Positions 34,531-46,952 are shown, numbered from the stretch's first letter. The stretch is DNA of 64,000 bases from Paraburkholderia susongensis (GCF_900177725.1 NZ_FXAT01000003.1:1-64000), one strand, 5' to 3'. The notes: a model not told the origin generated them from the letters alone. Translations and numbers: made by a program.

Positions 34531-35718
34531 TTATGCCTTGCGCGGCGGCTGTTTCATCTGTGCGGCGATTATAAGCCAGCAGAACACCAGCCCAGAGCAC
34601 GCGAAGAACACCGCGCTCTGGCCATCCACCTTCAGCAGCCAGCCGCCGACCACGCCGCCCAGCGCAAGACCGATCGACTGCGTGGTGTTGTACACGCCGA
34701 CCGCCGCGCCCTTGCGGGTGCCGGGCGCGAGTTTCGACACCAGCGAAGGCTGCGAGGCTTCGAGAATGTTGAAGCCCAGAAAGTAGATGAAAAGGATCGC
34801 CGCCACACTGAGAATCGTATGCGGTGCAACGCCCAATAACAACTGGCCGATCAGGATAAGACTGATGGCCGAGAGCAGCACGGCCTTCATCTTGCCGCGC
34901 TTTTCCGCGGCGATGATCGCCGGCACCATCATCACGAACGACAGGCCCATCACCGGCAGATACACCTTCCAGTGCGACGCGACCGGCAGGCCGCCCGCTT
35001 CGAGAATGCGCGGCACGACGAGGAACAGCGCGGTTTGCGTCGCGTGCAGCGCGAGCACGCCGAAATTCAGGCGCAGCAGCTCGACGTTATGCAGCACTTC
35101 GGCGAACGGCGCGCGCACGTGCACGGGCTTCGGCGCATCGGGCACGACCCACAGCACCACGCCGATCGCCAGAATCGCGAAGATGCCGACCAGCGTGAAG
35201 AGCCCGCTCATGCCGAGCCAGTGAAACACGATCGGCGCCCCGACGATCGCGACCGCGAACGATATGCCGATGCTGCCGCCGACCATCGCCATCGCCTTGG
35301 TGCGATGCTCCTCGGAGGTGAGATCGGCGATGAACGCCAGCACCGCGGACGACACCGCGCCCATGCCCTGAATGACCCGCCCGACGATGATCCACGTCAT
35401 GTCGTGCGCGCCCGCCGCGACGAAGCTGCCGATCGCGAAGATCAGCAGGCCCGTCGCGATGACAGGCTTGCGGCCGACCTTGTCGGAAATCCAGCCGTAG
35501 AAGATGTAGAGCATCGACTGCGTGACGCCGTACGCGCCGAGCGCGATGCCGACGAGCAGCACGTTGTCGCCGCCGGGGATGGTCTTCGCGTAGATCGAGA
35601 ACACCGGCATGATCATGAAGAGACCGAGCATGCGCAACGCGAAGATGGCGGCAAGCGACGCGGTCGCGCGCACTTCGGGCGCGCTCATGCGTGTGGAAAT
35701 GGCGGACGGATTGGACAT
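34531..35718 (-). CDS. MFS transporter (12 TM, YajR-like)
   Basis: A 395-residue major facilitator with the N-terminal ALRMLGLFMIMPVFSIYAK characteristic of the group often named YajR-like, the loop signature GWISDKVGRKP and RVIQGMGAVSSAVLAFIADL. Twelve TM segments are visible. Substrate unknown, annotated elsewhere as putative drug or arabinose exporters without direct proof. The gene stands between ssb (same direction, about 145 bp apart) and the divergent uvrA. Confidence 0.85.
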   Translation of the reverse strand: MSNPSAISTRMSAPEVRATASLAAIFALRMLGLFMIMPVFSIYAKTIPGGDNVLLVGIALGAYGVTQSMLYIFYGWISDKVGRKPVIATGLLIFAIGSFVAAGAHDMTWIIVGRVIQGMGAVSSAVLAFIADLTSEEHRTKAMAMVGGSIGISFAVAIVGAPIVFHWLGMSGLFTLVGIFAILAIGVVLWVVPDAPKPVHVRAPFAEVLHNVELLRLNFGVLALHATQTALFLVVPRILEAGGLPVASHWKVYLPVMGLSFVMMVPAIIAAEKRGKMKAVLLSAISLILIGQLLLGVAPHTILSVAAILFIYFLGFNILEASQPSLVSKLAPGTRKGAAVGVYNTTQSIGLALGGVVGGWLLKVDGQSAVFFACSGLVFCWLIIAAQMKQPPRKA

Positions 35719-36102
35719 CGGAAGCGTTGTTTGAATGAGCTGGGCGGCACACCGCGCGGCGAGCCCGTGGAGACAGTCGCAGCCACGGCCCCGGCGCGGA
35801 CGGCTCGCGGCATGGTCTGCGGGGCGGTTGCAAAGCCGGCCTATGAAGCCTGCCTACCAGGCCGGTCTGCAAAACCAGCCGCGCTGCCGCACCTCGCCCG
35901 ACCGCACCGCACGTGGACACCGCACCTTGTACTCGCGGAAACCGGCCCCAGTTAGACCGCTTTCCCACGACGCCGAACCGCCGCCTTACAGCGCGCATCG
36001 AGCCTTGTTCCCGCTGTCAGGAAGCCGTAACGGCGGTCTGGAAAAGTCGTTATAGTAGCAGGTTTAGCCTCTTCCCCTTTCCGCAGTTCGTGGAATAAAT
36101 CC
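35719..36102. other. Divergent intergenic region between MFS and uvrA
   Basis: No gene seen. A TATAGT at 36051-36056 could be the uvrA -10, without a good -35. A GCCGGCCT/AGGCCGG-type hairpin lies around 35832-35861. I searched by eye for a CTGT-N8-ACAG LexA box and did not find one. The right end holds a 13-bp tandem duplication across the uvrA start. Confidence 0.5.
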
Positions 36103-38976
<2,874 letters not shown>

Positions 38977-39010
38977 CGCTGCACATCACGGGTTGGAGAC
39001 GGAATAAGCC

Positions 39011-40096
39011 ATGGCCAAGCGGAATCAGGCGCGCGACGACGGGCAGGTGCAAGACCTGCGGCCACGCCCGGTCAGGCTGACGAGCGACATGAGCCTGCCG
39101 AAGCTGTCGGCGGTCGAAATCGGCAGCTACGTGCTGATGCTGTTCGGCATGTGGGCGGTGATCGAACTGAAGCTGCTCGGGGCGCTGCTCGCCGGGCTGC
39201 TCGTGTTTCAGCTCGTGCAAACGATCGCGCCGCGCATCGAGCGCCACATGTCGAGCAAGCGGGCGCGCTGGCTCGCGGTGGTGATCCTGTCCACGGTGAT
39301 CGTCGGCGCGCTCACGGGGCTCACGCTCATCATCATCGAGCACTTCGAAAACGACGTGCCGAGCGTGCAGAAGCTGCTCGATCAGGCGATGCAACTGATC
39401 GACGAGGCACGCGGCAGGATTCCGCAGTTCATCGCCAACTATCTGCCGGTCGACACCGAGCAGATGAAAGCCCGCGCCGCGGAACTCATGCACACGCACG
39501 CGAACATGCTGCAGCAAGGCGGCACGACCGCGGCGCGCGGGTTCACGCACGTGCTGATCGGCATGATCATCGGCGCGATCATCGCGGTCGGCGCGCAGAA
39601 GCATATCCAGCGGCTGCCGCTATCCACCGCGTTCGTCACGCGCGTGACGCGCTTCGCCGACGCATTCCGCCGCATCGTGTTCGCGCAGGTCAAGATTTCC
39701 GCGCTCAACGCGGTGTTCACCGCGATCTTCCTGCTCGTGATCCTGCCGATCTTCCACGATCAGTTGCCGCTGTCGAAAACGCTGGTGATGATGACGTTCA
39801 TCGTCGGCCTGCTGCCGGTGATCGGCAATCTGATCTCGAACACGATCATCGTCGCGGTCGCGCTGTCGGTGAGTTTTCCGGCGGCGGTCATGTCGCTCGT
39901 GTTTCTGATCCTGATTCACAAGCTCGAATACTTCCTGAACGCGCGGATCGTCGGCGGACAGATCGAGGCGCGCGCGTGGGAATTGCTGATCGCGATGCTG
40001 GTGATGGAAGCGGCGTTTGGGATTGCCGGCGTCATCGCGGCGCCGATTTTTTATGCGTATATCAAGCGGGAGCTGATTTATTTGCGGCTGGTGTGA
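39011..40096 (+). CDS. AI-2E family transporter (PF01594)
   Basis: A 361-residue membrane protein with about eight TM segments, matching the PerM/TqsA family: the N-terminal pair (IGSYVLMLFGMWAVIELKLLG and LLAGLLVFQLV), the long periplasmic helix pair, and the C-terminal signatures VIGNLISNTIIVAVAL, HKLEYFLNARIVGGQ and ELLIAMLVMEAAFGIAGVIAAP. Family members include an autoinducer-2 exporter and sodium/proton antiporters, so the substrate is open. It begins 34 bp after uvrA in the same direction. Confidence 0.88.
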   Translation: MAKRNQARDDGQVQDLRPRPVRLTSDMSLPKLSAVEIGSYVLMLFGMWAVIELKLLGALLAGLLVFQLVQTIAPRIERHMSSKRARWLAVVILSTVIVGALTGLTLIIIEHFENDVPSVQKLLDQAMQLIDEARGRIPQFIANYLPVDTEQMKARAAELMHTHANMLQQGGTTAARGFTHVLIGMIIGAIIAVGAQKHIQRLPLSTAFVTRVTRFADAFRRIVFAQVKISALNAVFTAIFLLVILPIFHDQLPLSKTLVMMTFIVGLLPVIGNLISNTIIVAVALSVSFPAAVMSLVFLILIHKLEYFLNARIVGGQIEARAWELLIAMLVMEAAFGIAGVIAAPIFYAYIKRELIYLRLV

Positions 40097-40239
40097 GCGT
40101 GAGGGGCTGGAAAGAGCGGGCGGGTAGTCAAGCCCAGTAGCTCAAGCCCAGCCGTTCAAGCCTGGTGGTCATGCCCGTCGTCAAACCGGGCAGTCAGAAT
40201 CAGCACTCTCCTCGGGCGGAAAATTCAGGTAGCTGAGCG

Positions 40240-40267
40240 AAGCGGCACTACGGTGCCGCTTTTTTTT
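40240..40267 (+). terminator. Rho-independent terminator after the AI-2E-family gene
   Basis: AGCGGCAC pairs with GTGCCGCT around a four-base loop and runs into eight T residues. Confidence 0.9.
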
Positions 40268-40343
40268 GCGCTTCATCTGGGGAGGCACTCTCGGCGTGCT
40301 TCCTGACAGAAAACTTGCGGCAGATCGCGCAAGCCCCTAAGAT

Positions 40344-40363
40344 GCGAACAATTCCCATTTACA
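40344..40363. promoter_or_regulatory. Fur-like box upstream of the PepSY gene
   Basis: GCGAACAATTCCCATTTACA resembles a degenerate Fur site of the form GAGAATNATTCTCATTT, with three visible mismatches. Its place about 80 bp before a PepSY-TM gene, a class often iron-controlled, supports the reading. Confidence 0.45.
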
Positions 40364-40444
40364 ATCAGTCCGCATCGTGACATTCCGATCGAATTTCCGC
40401 TCGAAGTTGCACCCGGGTTTCCGCTTTTCTCCGCCGGTTCGCGC

Positions 40445-41671
40445 ATGAGACGCCAGTTCGTCCGTCTGCACCGCTGGTTCGGTGTCGCCACCGCGCTATT
40501 TCTGTTCGTCGCCGGACTTACGGGGGCGATCATTGCGTGGGACCACGAACTCGATGCCGCACTGAACCCGTCGTTCTACCAGGCCCGCACGGCAGGTCCG
40601 GTGCTGTCGAGCCTCGAACTGGCGAACCGCGTCGAAGCCGCCGACCCGCGCCTTCAGGTGACCTATCTGCCGCTCGCGGTCGAGCCCGGCCAGACGCTGC
40701 AGATGATGGTGCTGCCGCACACCGACCCTGCAACGAAGCAGCCCTACCCGCTCGGCTTCAACCAGATCGCCGTCGATCCCGTCACCGGCGGCATTCAGGG
40801 ACGCCGCGAATGGGGCGCCGTCTCGCTCGCGCGGCTCAACCTGATCCCGTTCATCTACAAGCTGCACTACACGCTGCAACTGCCGTTCACCGGCGGCATC
40901 GACATCGGCACGTGGCTGATGGGGATCGTCGGCATCGTGTGGCTGTTCGATAGCGTGATCGCGCTGTGTCTGTCGTTTCCGAGCCTCAAAGCCTGGCGCA
41001 AGTCGTTCGCGTTCCGGTTAAAGCGCGGCGGCTACGCGCTCACGTTCGATCTGCACCGCTCCGGCGGCGTGTGGATCTGGGGCCTGTTGATGATCGTCGC
41101 GCTGACGTCGATCTCGATGAATCTGCCGTCGCAGGTGGTGCGGCCGATCGTCTCACGGCTATCGACGCTCACGCCCGATCCCATCAACAACCCGGAAATC
41201 CTGCGCGCGCCGCAACCCGGCGATCAGGCGCTGAGCCGCGAGCGCATCGTCGAGTTGGCCGGGCAGGCCGGCCGCGCGATGCATCTCGCCGCGCCGCCGG
41301 GCGGCCTCTACTACGCCGAATTCCTGCACACGTACGGCGTCGGCTTCTACACGCCGGGCAACGATCACGGCGACATCGGCCTCGGCAACCCGTGGCTGTA
41401 CTGGGACGCCGCCACCGGCAAGCAGCTCGCCGCGCAGATTCCCGGCAAGGGCTCGGCCGGCGACATCTTCATGCAGGTGCAATTCCCGCTGCACTCGGGG
41501 CGCATCCTCGGTCTCGGCGGGCGGATCCTGATCAGCGCGGTGGGCATCGCCGTGGCCGTGCTGAGCATCACGGGCCTGCTGATCTGGCTGAAGAAACTGA
41601 ACGCGCGCCGCCGCTCTGCGCAAAACGCGAATCTTGCGCGGGACGCGAGCGGCGCGGCGGCGCGCTCATAG
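40445..41671 (+). CDS. PepSY-associated TM protein (ferric-reductase-like)
   Basis: A 408-residue inner-membrane protein of the PepSY_TM family: N-terminal LHRWFGVATALFLFVAGLTGAIIAW with the family's conserved His, a periplasmic PepSY-like portion, WLMGIVGIVWLFDSVIALCLS, a second conserved histidine set in FDLHRSGGVWIWGLLM, and a final TM (ILISAVGIAVAVLSITGLLIWL). Related proteins act in siderophore iron release or membrane electron transfer with haem ligated by the conserved histidines. The Fur-like box upstream agrees with an iron role, but no siderophore genes are adjacent. Confidence 0.85.
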   Translation: MRRQFVRLHRWFGVATALFLFVAGLTGAIIAWDHELDAALNPSFYQARTAGPVLSSLELANRVEAADPRLQVTYLPLAVEPGQTLQMMVLPHTDPATKQPYPLGFNQIAVDPVTGGIQGRREWGAVSLARLNLIPFIYKLHYTLQLPFTGGIDIGTWLMGIVGIVWLFDSVIALCLSFPSLKAWRKSFAFRLKRGGYALTFDLHRSGGVWIWGLLMIVALTSISMNLPSQVVRPIVSRLSTLTPDPINNPEILRAPQPGDQALSRERIVELAGQAGRAMHLAAPPGGLYYAEFLHTYGVGFYTPGNDHGDIGLGNPWLYWDAATGKQLAAQIPGKGSAGDIFMQVQFPLHSGRILGLGGRILISAVGIAVAVLSITGLLIWLKKLNARRRSAQNANLARDASGAAARS

Positions 41672-41687
41672 GGCAATCAGGGGAATG

Positions 41688-41718
41688 AATGCGCCGGCAT
41701 CGACCGGCGCATTTTTTT
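41688..41718. terminator. Bidirectional terminator between PepSY gene and purU
   Basis: AATGCGCCGG pairs perfectly with CCGGCGCATT around CATCGA and is followed by a T-run on the plus strand; the purU stop codon overlaps its right edge. Confidence 0.88.
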
Positions 41719-42586
41719 AGCGGAACACCACCGTCTTGCTGCCGTTCAGCACGACGCGGTGCTCGACGTGCCACCTGACCGCGCGCGCGAGCGTCACGCA
41801 CTCGACGTCGCGGCCGATCGCCGTGAGTTGCTCCGGCGTCATGCTGTGGTCCACGCGCTCGACTTCCTGCTCGATGATCGGACCTTCGTCGAGATCGGTC
41901 GTCACGTAGTGAGCGGTTGCGCCGATCAGCTTCACACCACGGTCGAACGCCTGGTAGTACGGCTTCGCGCCCTTGAAGCTCGGCAGGAACGAGTGGTGAA
42001 TGTTGATCGCGCGGCCAGCCAGCGCTTCGCACAGTTTCGGCGACAGAATCTGCATGTAGCGCGCGAGCACCACGAGATCGGCCTGATGCTCGTTGATGAC
42101 TTCGAGCACGCGCGCTTCCTGTGCGGCCTTCGCATCCGGTGTGCCGCCGAGCAGCGGGAAGTGATGGAACGGAATGTCGTAGCTCGCGGCGAGCTGATAG
42201 AACTCCTTATGGTTCGAGATAATCGCCGGAATGTCGATATTGAGCTGACCGGTGCGGTAGCGGAACAGCAGGTCGTTCAGGCAATGGCCGATCTTCGACA
42301 CCATGATGACGACACGCGGCTTCGCGTTCGCGTCGTGCAATTCCCAGCTCATGCCGAACTGTTCGGCGAGCGTCACGAACGACGCGCGCAACGCGTCGAG
42401 CCCCGGGTCGCCGCCTACCTGCTGAAAATGCACGCGCATGAAGAACTCGCCGGTGCGGCTGTCGCCGAACTGCGCGGAGTCGAGAATATTGCTGCCACGT
42501 TCGAACAGAAAGCCGGACACGGCGTGAACGATGCCGGGCCGGTCGGCGCACGACAGTTTGAGGATAAAGCTGTGATCGGTCGACAT
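41717..42586 (-). CDS. purU: Formyltetrahydrofolate deformylase
   Basis: A 289-residue enzyme that hydrolyses 10-formyl-THF to formate and THF, balancing one-carbon pools. It has an N-terminal ACT domain (LKLSCADRPGIVHAVSGFLFERG) and a formyltransferase-fold catalytic domain with NIHHSFLPSFKGAKPY, the conserved Asn-His pair, and TTDLDEGPIIEQ with the catalytic aspartate. It is the last gene of a leftward series on the minus strand and ends on a shared terminator. Confidence 0.96.
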   Translation of the reverse strand: MSTDHSFILKLSCADRPGIVHAVSGFLFERGSNILDSAQFGDSRTGEFFMRVHFQQVGGDPGLDALRASFVTLAEQFGMSWELHDANAKPRVVIMVSKIGHCLNDLLFRYRTGQLNIDIPAIISNHKEFYQLAASYDIPFHHFPLLGGTPDAKAAQEARVLEVINEHQADLVVLARYMQILSPKLCEALAGRAINIHHSFLPSFKGAKPYYQAFDRGVKLIGATAHYVTTDLDEGPIIEQEVERVDHSMTPEQLTAIGRDVECVTLARAVRWHVEHRVVLNGSKTVVFR

Positions 42587-42655
42587 GACCTGGGTGACTC
42601 CCTTCTTCGATGCGTGGTTTGTTTCAGTGCGTACTGGCTGCTGATGTGAGTTGCT

Positions 42656-43537
42656 TCACGGTGCTTCGGATTGCTTCGCATGCGGCGGCGCGAACAGCGC
42701 CTCGATGCCAGCGCAAGCGTCCTCGTCGATCCAGCGGCGGCGCAGCAGGCAATCGAGCGTCGCGAGGCTCGCGTCCACCGTCATCGCACCCTCCTCGACC
42801 CAGCGCGCCACTTCGTCGATGCGCGCAAGGCGGTGCTCGCCCACTTCGCCGTCCTGATTGCGTGGCGCGAAATCCGCGGGCAGCGCGAGGTCGTAGATGA
42901 AAATCTGTTCGGCCTGCGTGCCTTCCGGCAGCGACTGCAGCACGTGCGCCGTGCGGCCCGCGACCGCGCGCTCGGCGATTTCCGCAGGAATGCCGGCTTC
43001 TTCCCAGCACTCCTTGACGATTGTCTCGCCGATGCCGAAGCCCCAGCCGATCCCGCCCGCGACGACATTGTCGAGCATGCCGGGGTCGGTCGCCTTGGTG
43101 TCGCTGCGGCGCGCGATCCACAACTGCGGCACGCCAGCCGCATATTCTACGACGCCGTTCAGATGCACCGCGTAGGTCATCGTGCCGAAGAAGCGTGACG
43201 CCGCGCGCTCGATATAGGCGAGCGGCGGCGCGTCGAACGCGTTGCGGATCGCGTAGGTCTCGTCGCGCCAGCCGGGAATGCGTCCTTCGGCGGCGAGCGC
43301 GCCGATCACGGAAGCAAGCGCCGCGCTGCGCAGTTCGACCGTATCGAACATGGGGGCGAGCGTCACGCCGCCGCTGGCGGTGCCGCTGTCCCCATCGATT
43401 TCGAACACGTCGGGCCAGCGCTCGAGCAACGGCACGTCGCCCTCGCGAATCCAGCCGACCTGTTCGGCGCCGATCCTGAACGGGCGATGCGCGTTGGCGT
43501 CGAAGCGGCGCGCGGCGGTGATGCAAGGCAAAGTCAT
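42656..43537 (-). CDS. Nudix hydrolase with DUF4743 (thiamine-pyrophosphokinase-like Nudix)
   Basis: A 293-residue protein. The N-terminal half matches DUF4743 (FRIGAEQVGWIREGDVP) and the C-terminal half is a Nudix domain with the box VAGGIGWGFGIGETIVKECWEEAGI, in which the usual Arg before Glu is Lys, a variant common in this subfamily. Eukaryotic relatives act on damaged forms of thiamine diphosphate, and DUF4743-Nudix proteins in bacteria may do the same, but this is inference by family. It is 69 bp upstream of purU. Confidence 0.85.
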   Translation of the reverse strand: MTLPCITAARRFDANAHRPFRIGAEQVGWIREGDVPLLERWPDVFEIDGDSGTASGGVTLAPMFDTVELRSAALASVIGALAAEGRIPGWRDETYAIRNAFDAPPLAYIERAASRFFGTMTYAVHLNGVVEYAAGVPQLWIARRSDTKATDPGMLDNVVAGGIGWGFGIGETIVKECWEEAGIPAEIAERAVAGRTAHVLQSLPEGTQAEQIFIYDLALPADFAPRNQDGEVGEHRLARIDEVARWVEEGAMTVDASLATLDCLLRRRWIDEDACAGIEALFAPPHAKQSEAP

Positions 43538-43606
43538 CGAAAACTCCAGACTGTCCGCGCCGGGGCGAACCGAAGCAAAGCAGAAGCGGGCGCGTGAGCG
43601 GCGCGC

Positions 43607-44221
43607 TCAGTCGCGCAACGCGACGCGAATCCCGATCGCGATGAACGTCGCGCCAGCCACGCGATCGAGCCACACGCCCACGCGCGGACGACGCCTGAGC
43701 CAGCCGCCGATGATCCCCGCGCACACGCCGAACAGCGAAAACACCACGACCGTCTGCAGCATGAAGAGCGCACCGAGCTCGAGCATCTGCACCGCCACGC
43801 TTTGCGCGCCGTGCGGCTGCACGAACTGCGGCAGGAACACGACGAAGAACAGCGTCACCTTCGGGTTCATCAGATTGCCGAGCACGCTCTGGCGGAACAC
43901 TGCGGAAAGTGGCTGCGGCGGACGCTGGTGCGCAGTCGCGAGACCCTGGCTGCGCAGCGCCTTGATGCCGATCCACACCAGATACGCGGCGCCCGCGAGC
44001 TTGATCGCCTGGAACGCGAGCGGCGACGAACGCAGCAACGCGGCAACGCCGAGCGCGGCGAGCGTCGTGTGAAACGTGATGCCGGCGGTGAAGCCGAGCG
44101 CGGCGACGAATCCGGCCGCGCGCCCCTGCGAAATGCCGCGCGCGAGCACCTGCAGATTGTCCGGACCGGGCGCCACGGTGATCGCGATCGACGTGGCGAG
44201 AAACAGCAGGAAATTGGGCAT
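43607..44221 (-). CDS. LysE/RhtB-family amino-acid exporter
   Basis: A 204-residue, six-TM inner-membrane protein. Diagnostic segments are MPNFLLFLATSIAITVAPGPDNLQVLARGISQG and SVLGNLMNPKVTLFFVVFLPQFV, the classical RhtB/LysE motifs. ATG 44221 is used because the longer frame upstream is not homologous. It should export amino acids or related metabolites. The substrate is unknown. It is 69 bp from the Nudix gene in the same direction. Confidence 0.92.
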   Translation of the reverse strand: MPNFLLFLATSIAITVAPGPDNLQVLARGISQGRAAGFVAALGFTAGITFHTTLAALGVAALLRSSPLAFQAIKLAGAAYLVWIGIKALRSQGLATAHQRPPQPLSAVFRQSVLGNLMNPKVTLFFVVFLPQFVQPHGAQSVAVQMLELGALFMLQTVVVFSLFGVCAGIIGGWLRRRPRVGVWLDRVAGATFIAIGIRVALRD

Positions 44222-44286
44222 CGTGGTGACCTTCTCGTTGTGACCTTCTCGTTTCTCGTTATCAGGCTTGTGAGCCTCGTGCGCTC

Positions 44287-44853
44287 TCAATGACCGCCGA
44301 AACTCGTCACCGTGTAAAGCGCGAGCCCGCCTTCGCCGAGCAGCTTCGAGCCGCCCAGATCGGGCAAATCGACGATCGCCGCGCCTTCCACGACGACCGC
44401 GCCGAGCCGTTCGAGCAGCAGCTTGCCAGCCATCATCGTGCCGCCGGTCGCGATCAGATCGTCGACGATGATGACGCGATCGCCCGGCTCGCACGCATCC
44501 TCGTGAATCTCGACGGTCGCGGTGCCGTATTCGAGTTCGTACGATTGCGAGATCCGCTTGTACGGCAGCTTGCCCGCCTTGCGGATCGGAATGAAGCCGA
44601 GACTCAGCTCGTGCGCGACGATCGGCCCAATGATGAAGCCACGCGCATCGAGCCCGGCGACGTAATCGAGCTTCGCATCGATATAGCGCTGCACGAACAG
44701 ATCGATCAGCACGCGCAGCGACTTCGGCTCGCGCAAAAGCGGCGTGATATCGCGGAATTGCACGCCCGGCTGCGGCCAGTCGGGCACCGTGCGAATGTGA
44801 CTTCTGACGTAGTCGGCCGCATCGAGCGGCGCACTCTCGAGCGCGTTGGACAT
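44287..44853 (-). CDS. apt: Adenine phosphoribosyltransferase
   Basis: A 188-residue purine salvage enzyme converting adenine and PRPP to AMP. The PRPP-binding loop is [14 protein letters not shown] and the N-terminal signature is [21 protein letters not shown], which is characteristic of Apt. It is the first gene of a leftward group with the LysE-family gene and the Nudix gene, separated by 65 bp from the former. Its PRPP substrate is supplied by prs, encoded at the far right of the window. Confidence 0.97.
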   Translation of the reverse strand: MSNALESAPLDAADYVRSHIRTVPDWPQPGVQFRDITPLLREPKSLRVLIDLFVQRYIDAKLDYVAGLDARGFIIGPIVAHELSLGFIPIRKAGKLPYKRISQSYELEYGTATVEIHEDACEPGDRVIIVDDLIATGGTMMAGKLLLERLGAVVVEGAAIVDLPDLGGSKLLGEGGLALYTVTSFGGH

Positions 44854-44948
44854 GATGTCTCCGGATGGACCTCGACGGGTCCGGTGAAAAGCTTGAATCA
44901 GGGCGGCCCGGGCCAGCTTGCGTCAGGGACGCGCGTAGAGTGCTCGCT

Positions 44949-46952
44949 TCAGGCCGCGGCGGCGCCCGGGCGGCGATGTTTCGAGAGCCGTTCCTCGGCT
45001 TGCGCCAGTTGTTCGGGCAGACCGCGCAACACCACGATGTCGCTCGCCCGCAGTTTCGTCGACGGGTCCGGCTCGACGCCGCGAATGCCGTGCCGGCGGA
45101 TCGCGGTCACCTCGACGCCGAGCTCGAACAGGCCCAACTCCGCGAGCGTGCGGCCCACCGCGTCCGCGCTGGCGTCGACCGGAACCGATTGTAGCCGCAC
45201 CTGTTCGTGGCTGTCGTCATCGTCGACGTCATCGGCGCCGTGGAAGTAGCCGCGCAGCAGCGAATAGCGCTCGTCGCGCATCTCCTCGACGCGCCGCACC
45301 ACGCGCCGCATCGGCACGCCCATCACGACGAGCGTGTGCGAGGCGAGCATCAGGCTGCCCTCGACGATCTCCGGAATCACCTCGGTCGCGCCGGCGGCCA
45401 AGAGCTTTTCCAGATCGGAATCGTCGACGGTGCGCACGATGACCGGCAGCGTCGGCTCCATCTCGTGGATGTTGTGCAGCACGCGCAATGCCGAGGGCGT
45501 ATTCGCGTAAGTGATCGCGACCGCGGCCGCGCGGTGCAGGCCCGCCGCGAGCAGCGACTCGCGCCGTCCCGCATCGCCGAACACGACCGATTCGCCGGCC
45601 GCCGCGGCGGCCGCGACGCGGTCCGGGTCGAGGTCGAGCGCGACATACGAGAGCCCTTCGTGCTCGAGCATGCGCGCGAGGTTCTGCCCGGCCCGTCCAT
45701 AGCCGCAAATGATGACGTGGCCGCTCTGCTTCAGGCTTTGCGTCGCGATGCGCGTCATCTGCAACGACTGCATCATCCATTCGGTCGACGACAGCCGCAG
45801 CACGATGCGGTCGGCGTTCTGGATCATGAACGGCGCGGCGAGCATCGACAGCAGCATCGCCGCGAGAATCGCCTGCAACAGCGTCGCGTCGACGAGATGC
45901 CGGTCGAGAATCAGGTTCAGCAGCACGAAACCGAACTCGCCCGCTTGCGCGAGGCCGATACCGGTGCGCATCGCGACGCCCGGCGTCGCGCCGAAAAGCC
46001 GCGCGAGGCCGGTGATCATTACCGCCTTCAGCAGGATCGGCCCGACGAAAAAGCCCAGCACGATGAGCGGATGCTCCCAGATCACACGCGGATTGAGCAG
46101 CATGCCGGTGGTCACGAAGAAGAGCCCGAGCAGCACGTCGCGAAACGGCTTGATGTCCTCTTCCACCTGGTGCCGGTACGGCGTCTCGGCGATCAGCATG
46201 CCGGCGATGAACGCGCCGAGCGCGAGCGAGAGGCCGAACTTGTCGGTGATGAACGCGGCGCCGAGCGTGACGAGCAGCAGGTTCAGAATGAACAGCTCCT
46301 GCGAGCGGCGCCGCGCAACCACGTTGAACCAGCGCGTCATGAAGCTTTGCCCGACGATCAGCAGCAGCGCCAGGGCCACCACGATCTTGATCGCCGCCAC
46401 GCCGAGCGCGCTGACCAGATTCTCCGAACGCCCGCCGAGCGCGGAAATGATGATGAGCAGCGGCACCACGGCCAGATCCTGAAACAGCAGCACGCCGAAA
46501 ATGTTGCGGCCATGCTCGGTTTCGATCTCGAGCCGCTCGGCGAGCATCTTGCTGACGATCGCCGTCGACGACATCGCAAGCGCGCCGCCCAATGCGACGC
46601 TCGCCTGCCACGTGATATGCACCCAGCGCTCGAGCACGAAGCCGAGCGACACCGCCACCGCAACCGTGCCGATCACCTGCAGGAGGCCGAGACCAAACAC
46701 GAGCCGGCGCATCGAGCGCAGCTTGGAGAGCGAAAACTCGAGCCCGATCGAGAACATCAGGAACACGACGCCGAATTCGGCGAGGTTCTGCGCGCCCGCT
46801 GAATCGGGAATCAGGCCGAACGCATGCGGCCCGACGATGATGCCGACCGTCAGATAGCCGAGCATCGGCGGCAAGTTCAGAAAGCGAAAGATCACCACGC
46901 CCGCCACCGATGCCAGCAGCAGGAACAACGTCATTTCAAGCGGGGAAATCAT
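44949..46952 (-). CDS. Monovalent cation:proton antiporter-2 (KefB/YbaL-type) with TrkA-N and TrkA-C
   Basis: A 667-residue CPA2 antiporter: about 12-13 TM segments (MLGYLTVGIIVGPHAFGLIP, GVVFLMFSIGLEFSL, LGALAFQDLAVVPL-like segment), then a cytosolic RCK/TrkA-N domain (HVIICGYGRAGQNLARMLE, Rossmann GxGxxG) and a TrkA-C domain (VEVTAIRRHGIRG). The Lys/Asp/Glu ion-binding residues of KefC relatives are in the membrane part. It probably exchanges K+ for protons under NAD(H) or ligand control. ATG 46952 fits the usual start; a longer frame exists. It is divergent from kdsD. Confidence 0.9.
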   Translation of the reverse strand: MISPLEMTLFLLLASVAGVVIFRFLNLPPMLGYLTVGIIVGPHAFGLIPDSAGAQNLAEFGVVFLMFSIGLEFSLSKLRSMRRLVFGLGLLQVIGTVAVAVSLGFVLERWVHITWQASVALGGALAMSSTAIVSKMLAERLEIETEHGRNIFGVLLFQDLAVVPLLIIISALGGRSENLVSALGVAAIKIVVALALLLIVGQSFMTRWFNVVARRRSQELFILNLLLVTLGAAFITDKFGLSLALGAFIAGMLIAETPYRHQVEEDIKPFRDVLLGLFFVTTGMLLNPRVIWEHPLIVLGFFVGPILLKAVMITGLARLFGATPGVAMRTGIGLAQAGEFGFVLLNLILDRHLVDATLLQAILAAMLLSMLAAPFMIQNADRIVLRLSSTEWMMQSLQMTRIATQSLKQSGHVIICGYGRAGQNLARMLEHEGLSYVALDLDPDRVAAAAAAGESVVFGDAGRRESLLAAGLHRAAAVAITYANTPSALRVLHNIHEMEPTLPVIVRTVDDSDLEKLLAAGATEVIPEIVEGSLMLASHTLVVMGVPMRRVVRRVEEMRDERYSLLRGYFHGADDVDDDDSHEQVRLQSVPVDASADAVGRTLAELGLFELGVEVTAIRRHGIRGVEPDPSTKLRASDIVVLRGLPEQLAQAEERLSKHRRPGAAAA

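Larger units (their letters stand above)
40097..40444. other. Intergenic region before the PepSY gene
   Basis: It holds imperfect repeats of the type CAAGCCCAG/CAAGCCTGG at about 40130-40200, a terminator (40240-40267) and a Fur-like box (40344-40363). No gene is seen. Confidence 0.55.

Noticed and set aside
36000..36102. LexA box upstream of uvrA
   Set aside because: No CTGT-N8-ACAG or close variant is visible, so SOS control by a nearby box cannot be claimed.
40130..40200. CAAGCCCAG-type repeats as a CRISPR or REP array
   Set aside because: Copies are few, short, imperfect and unevenly spaced, with no conserved repeat-spacer structure or cas genes.
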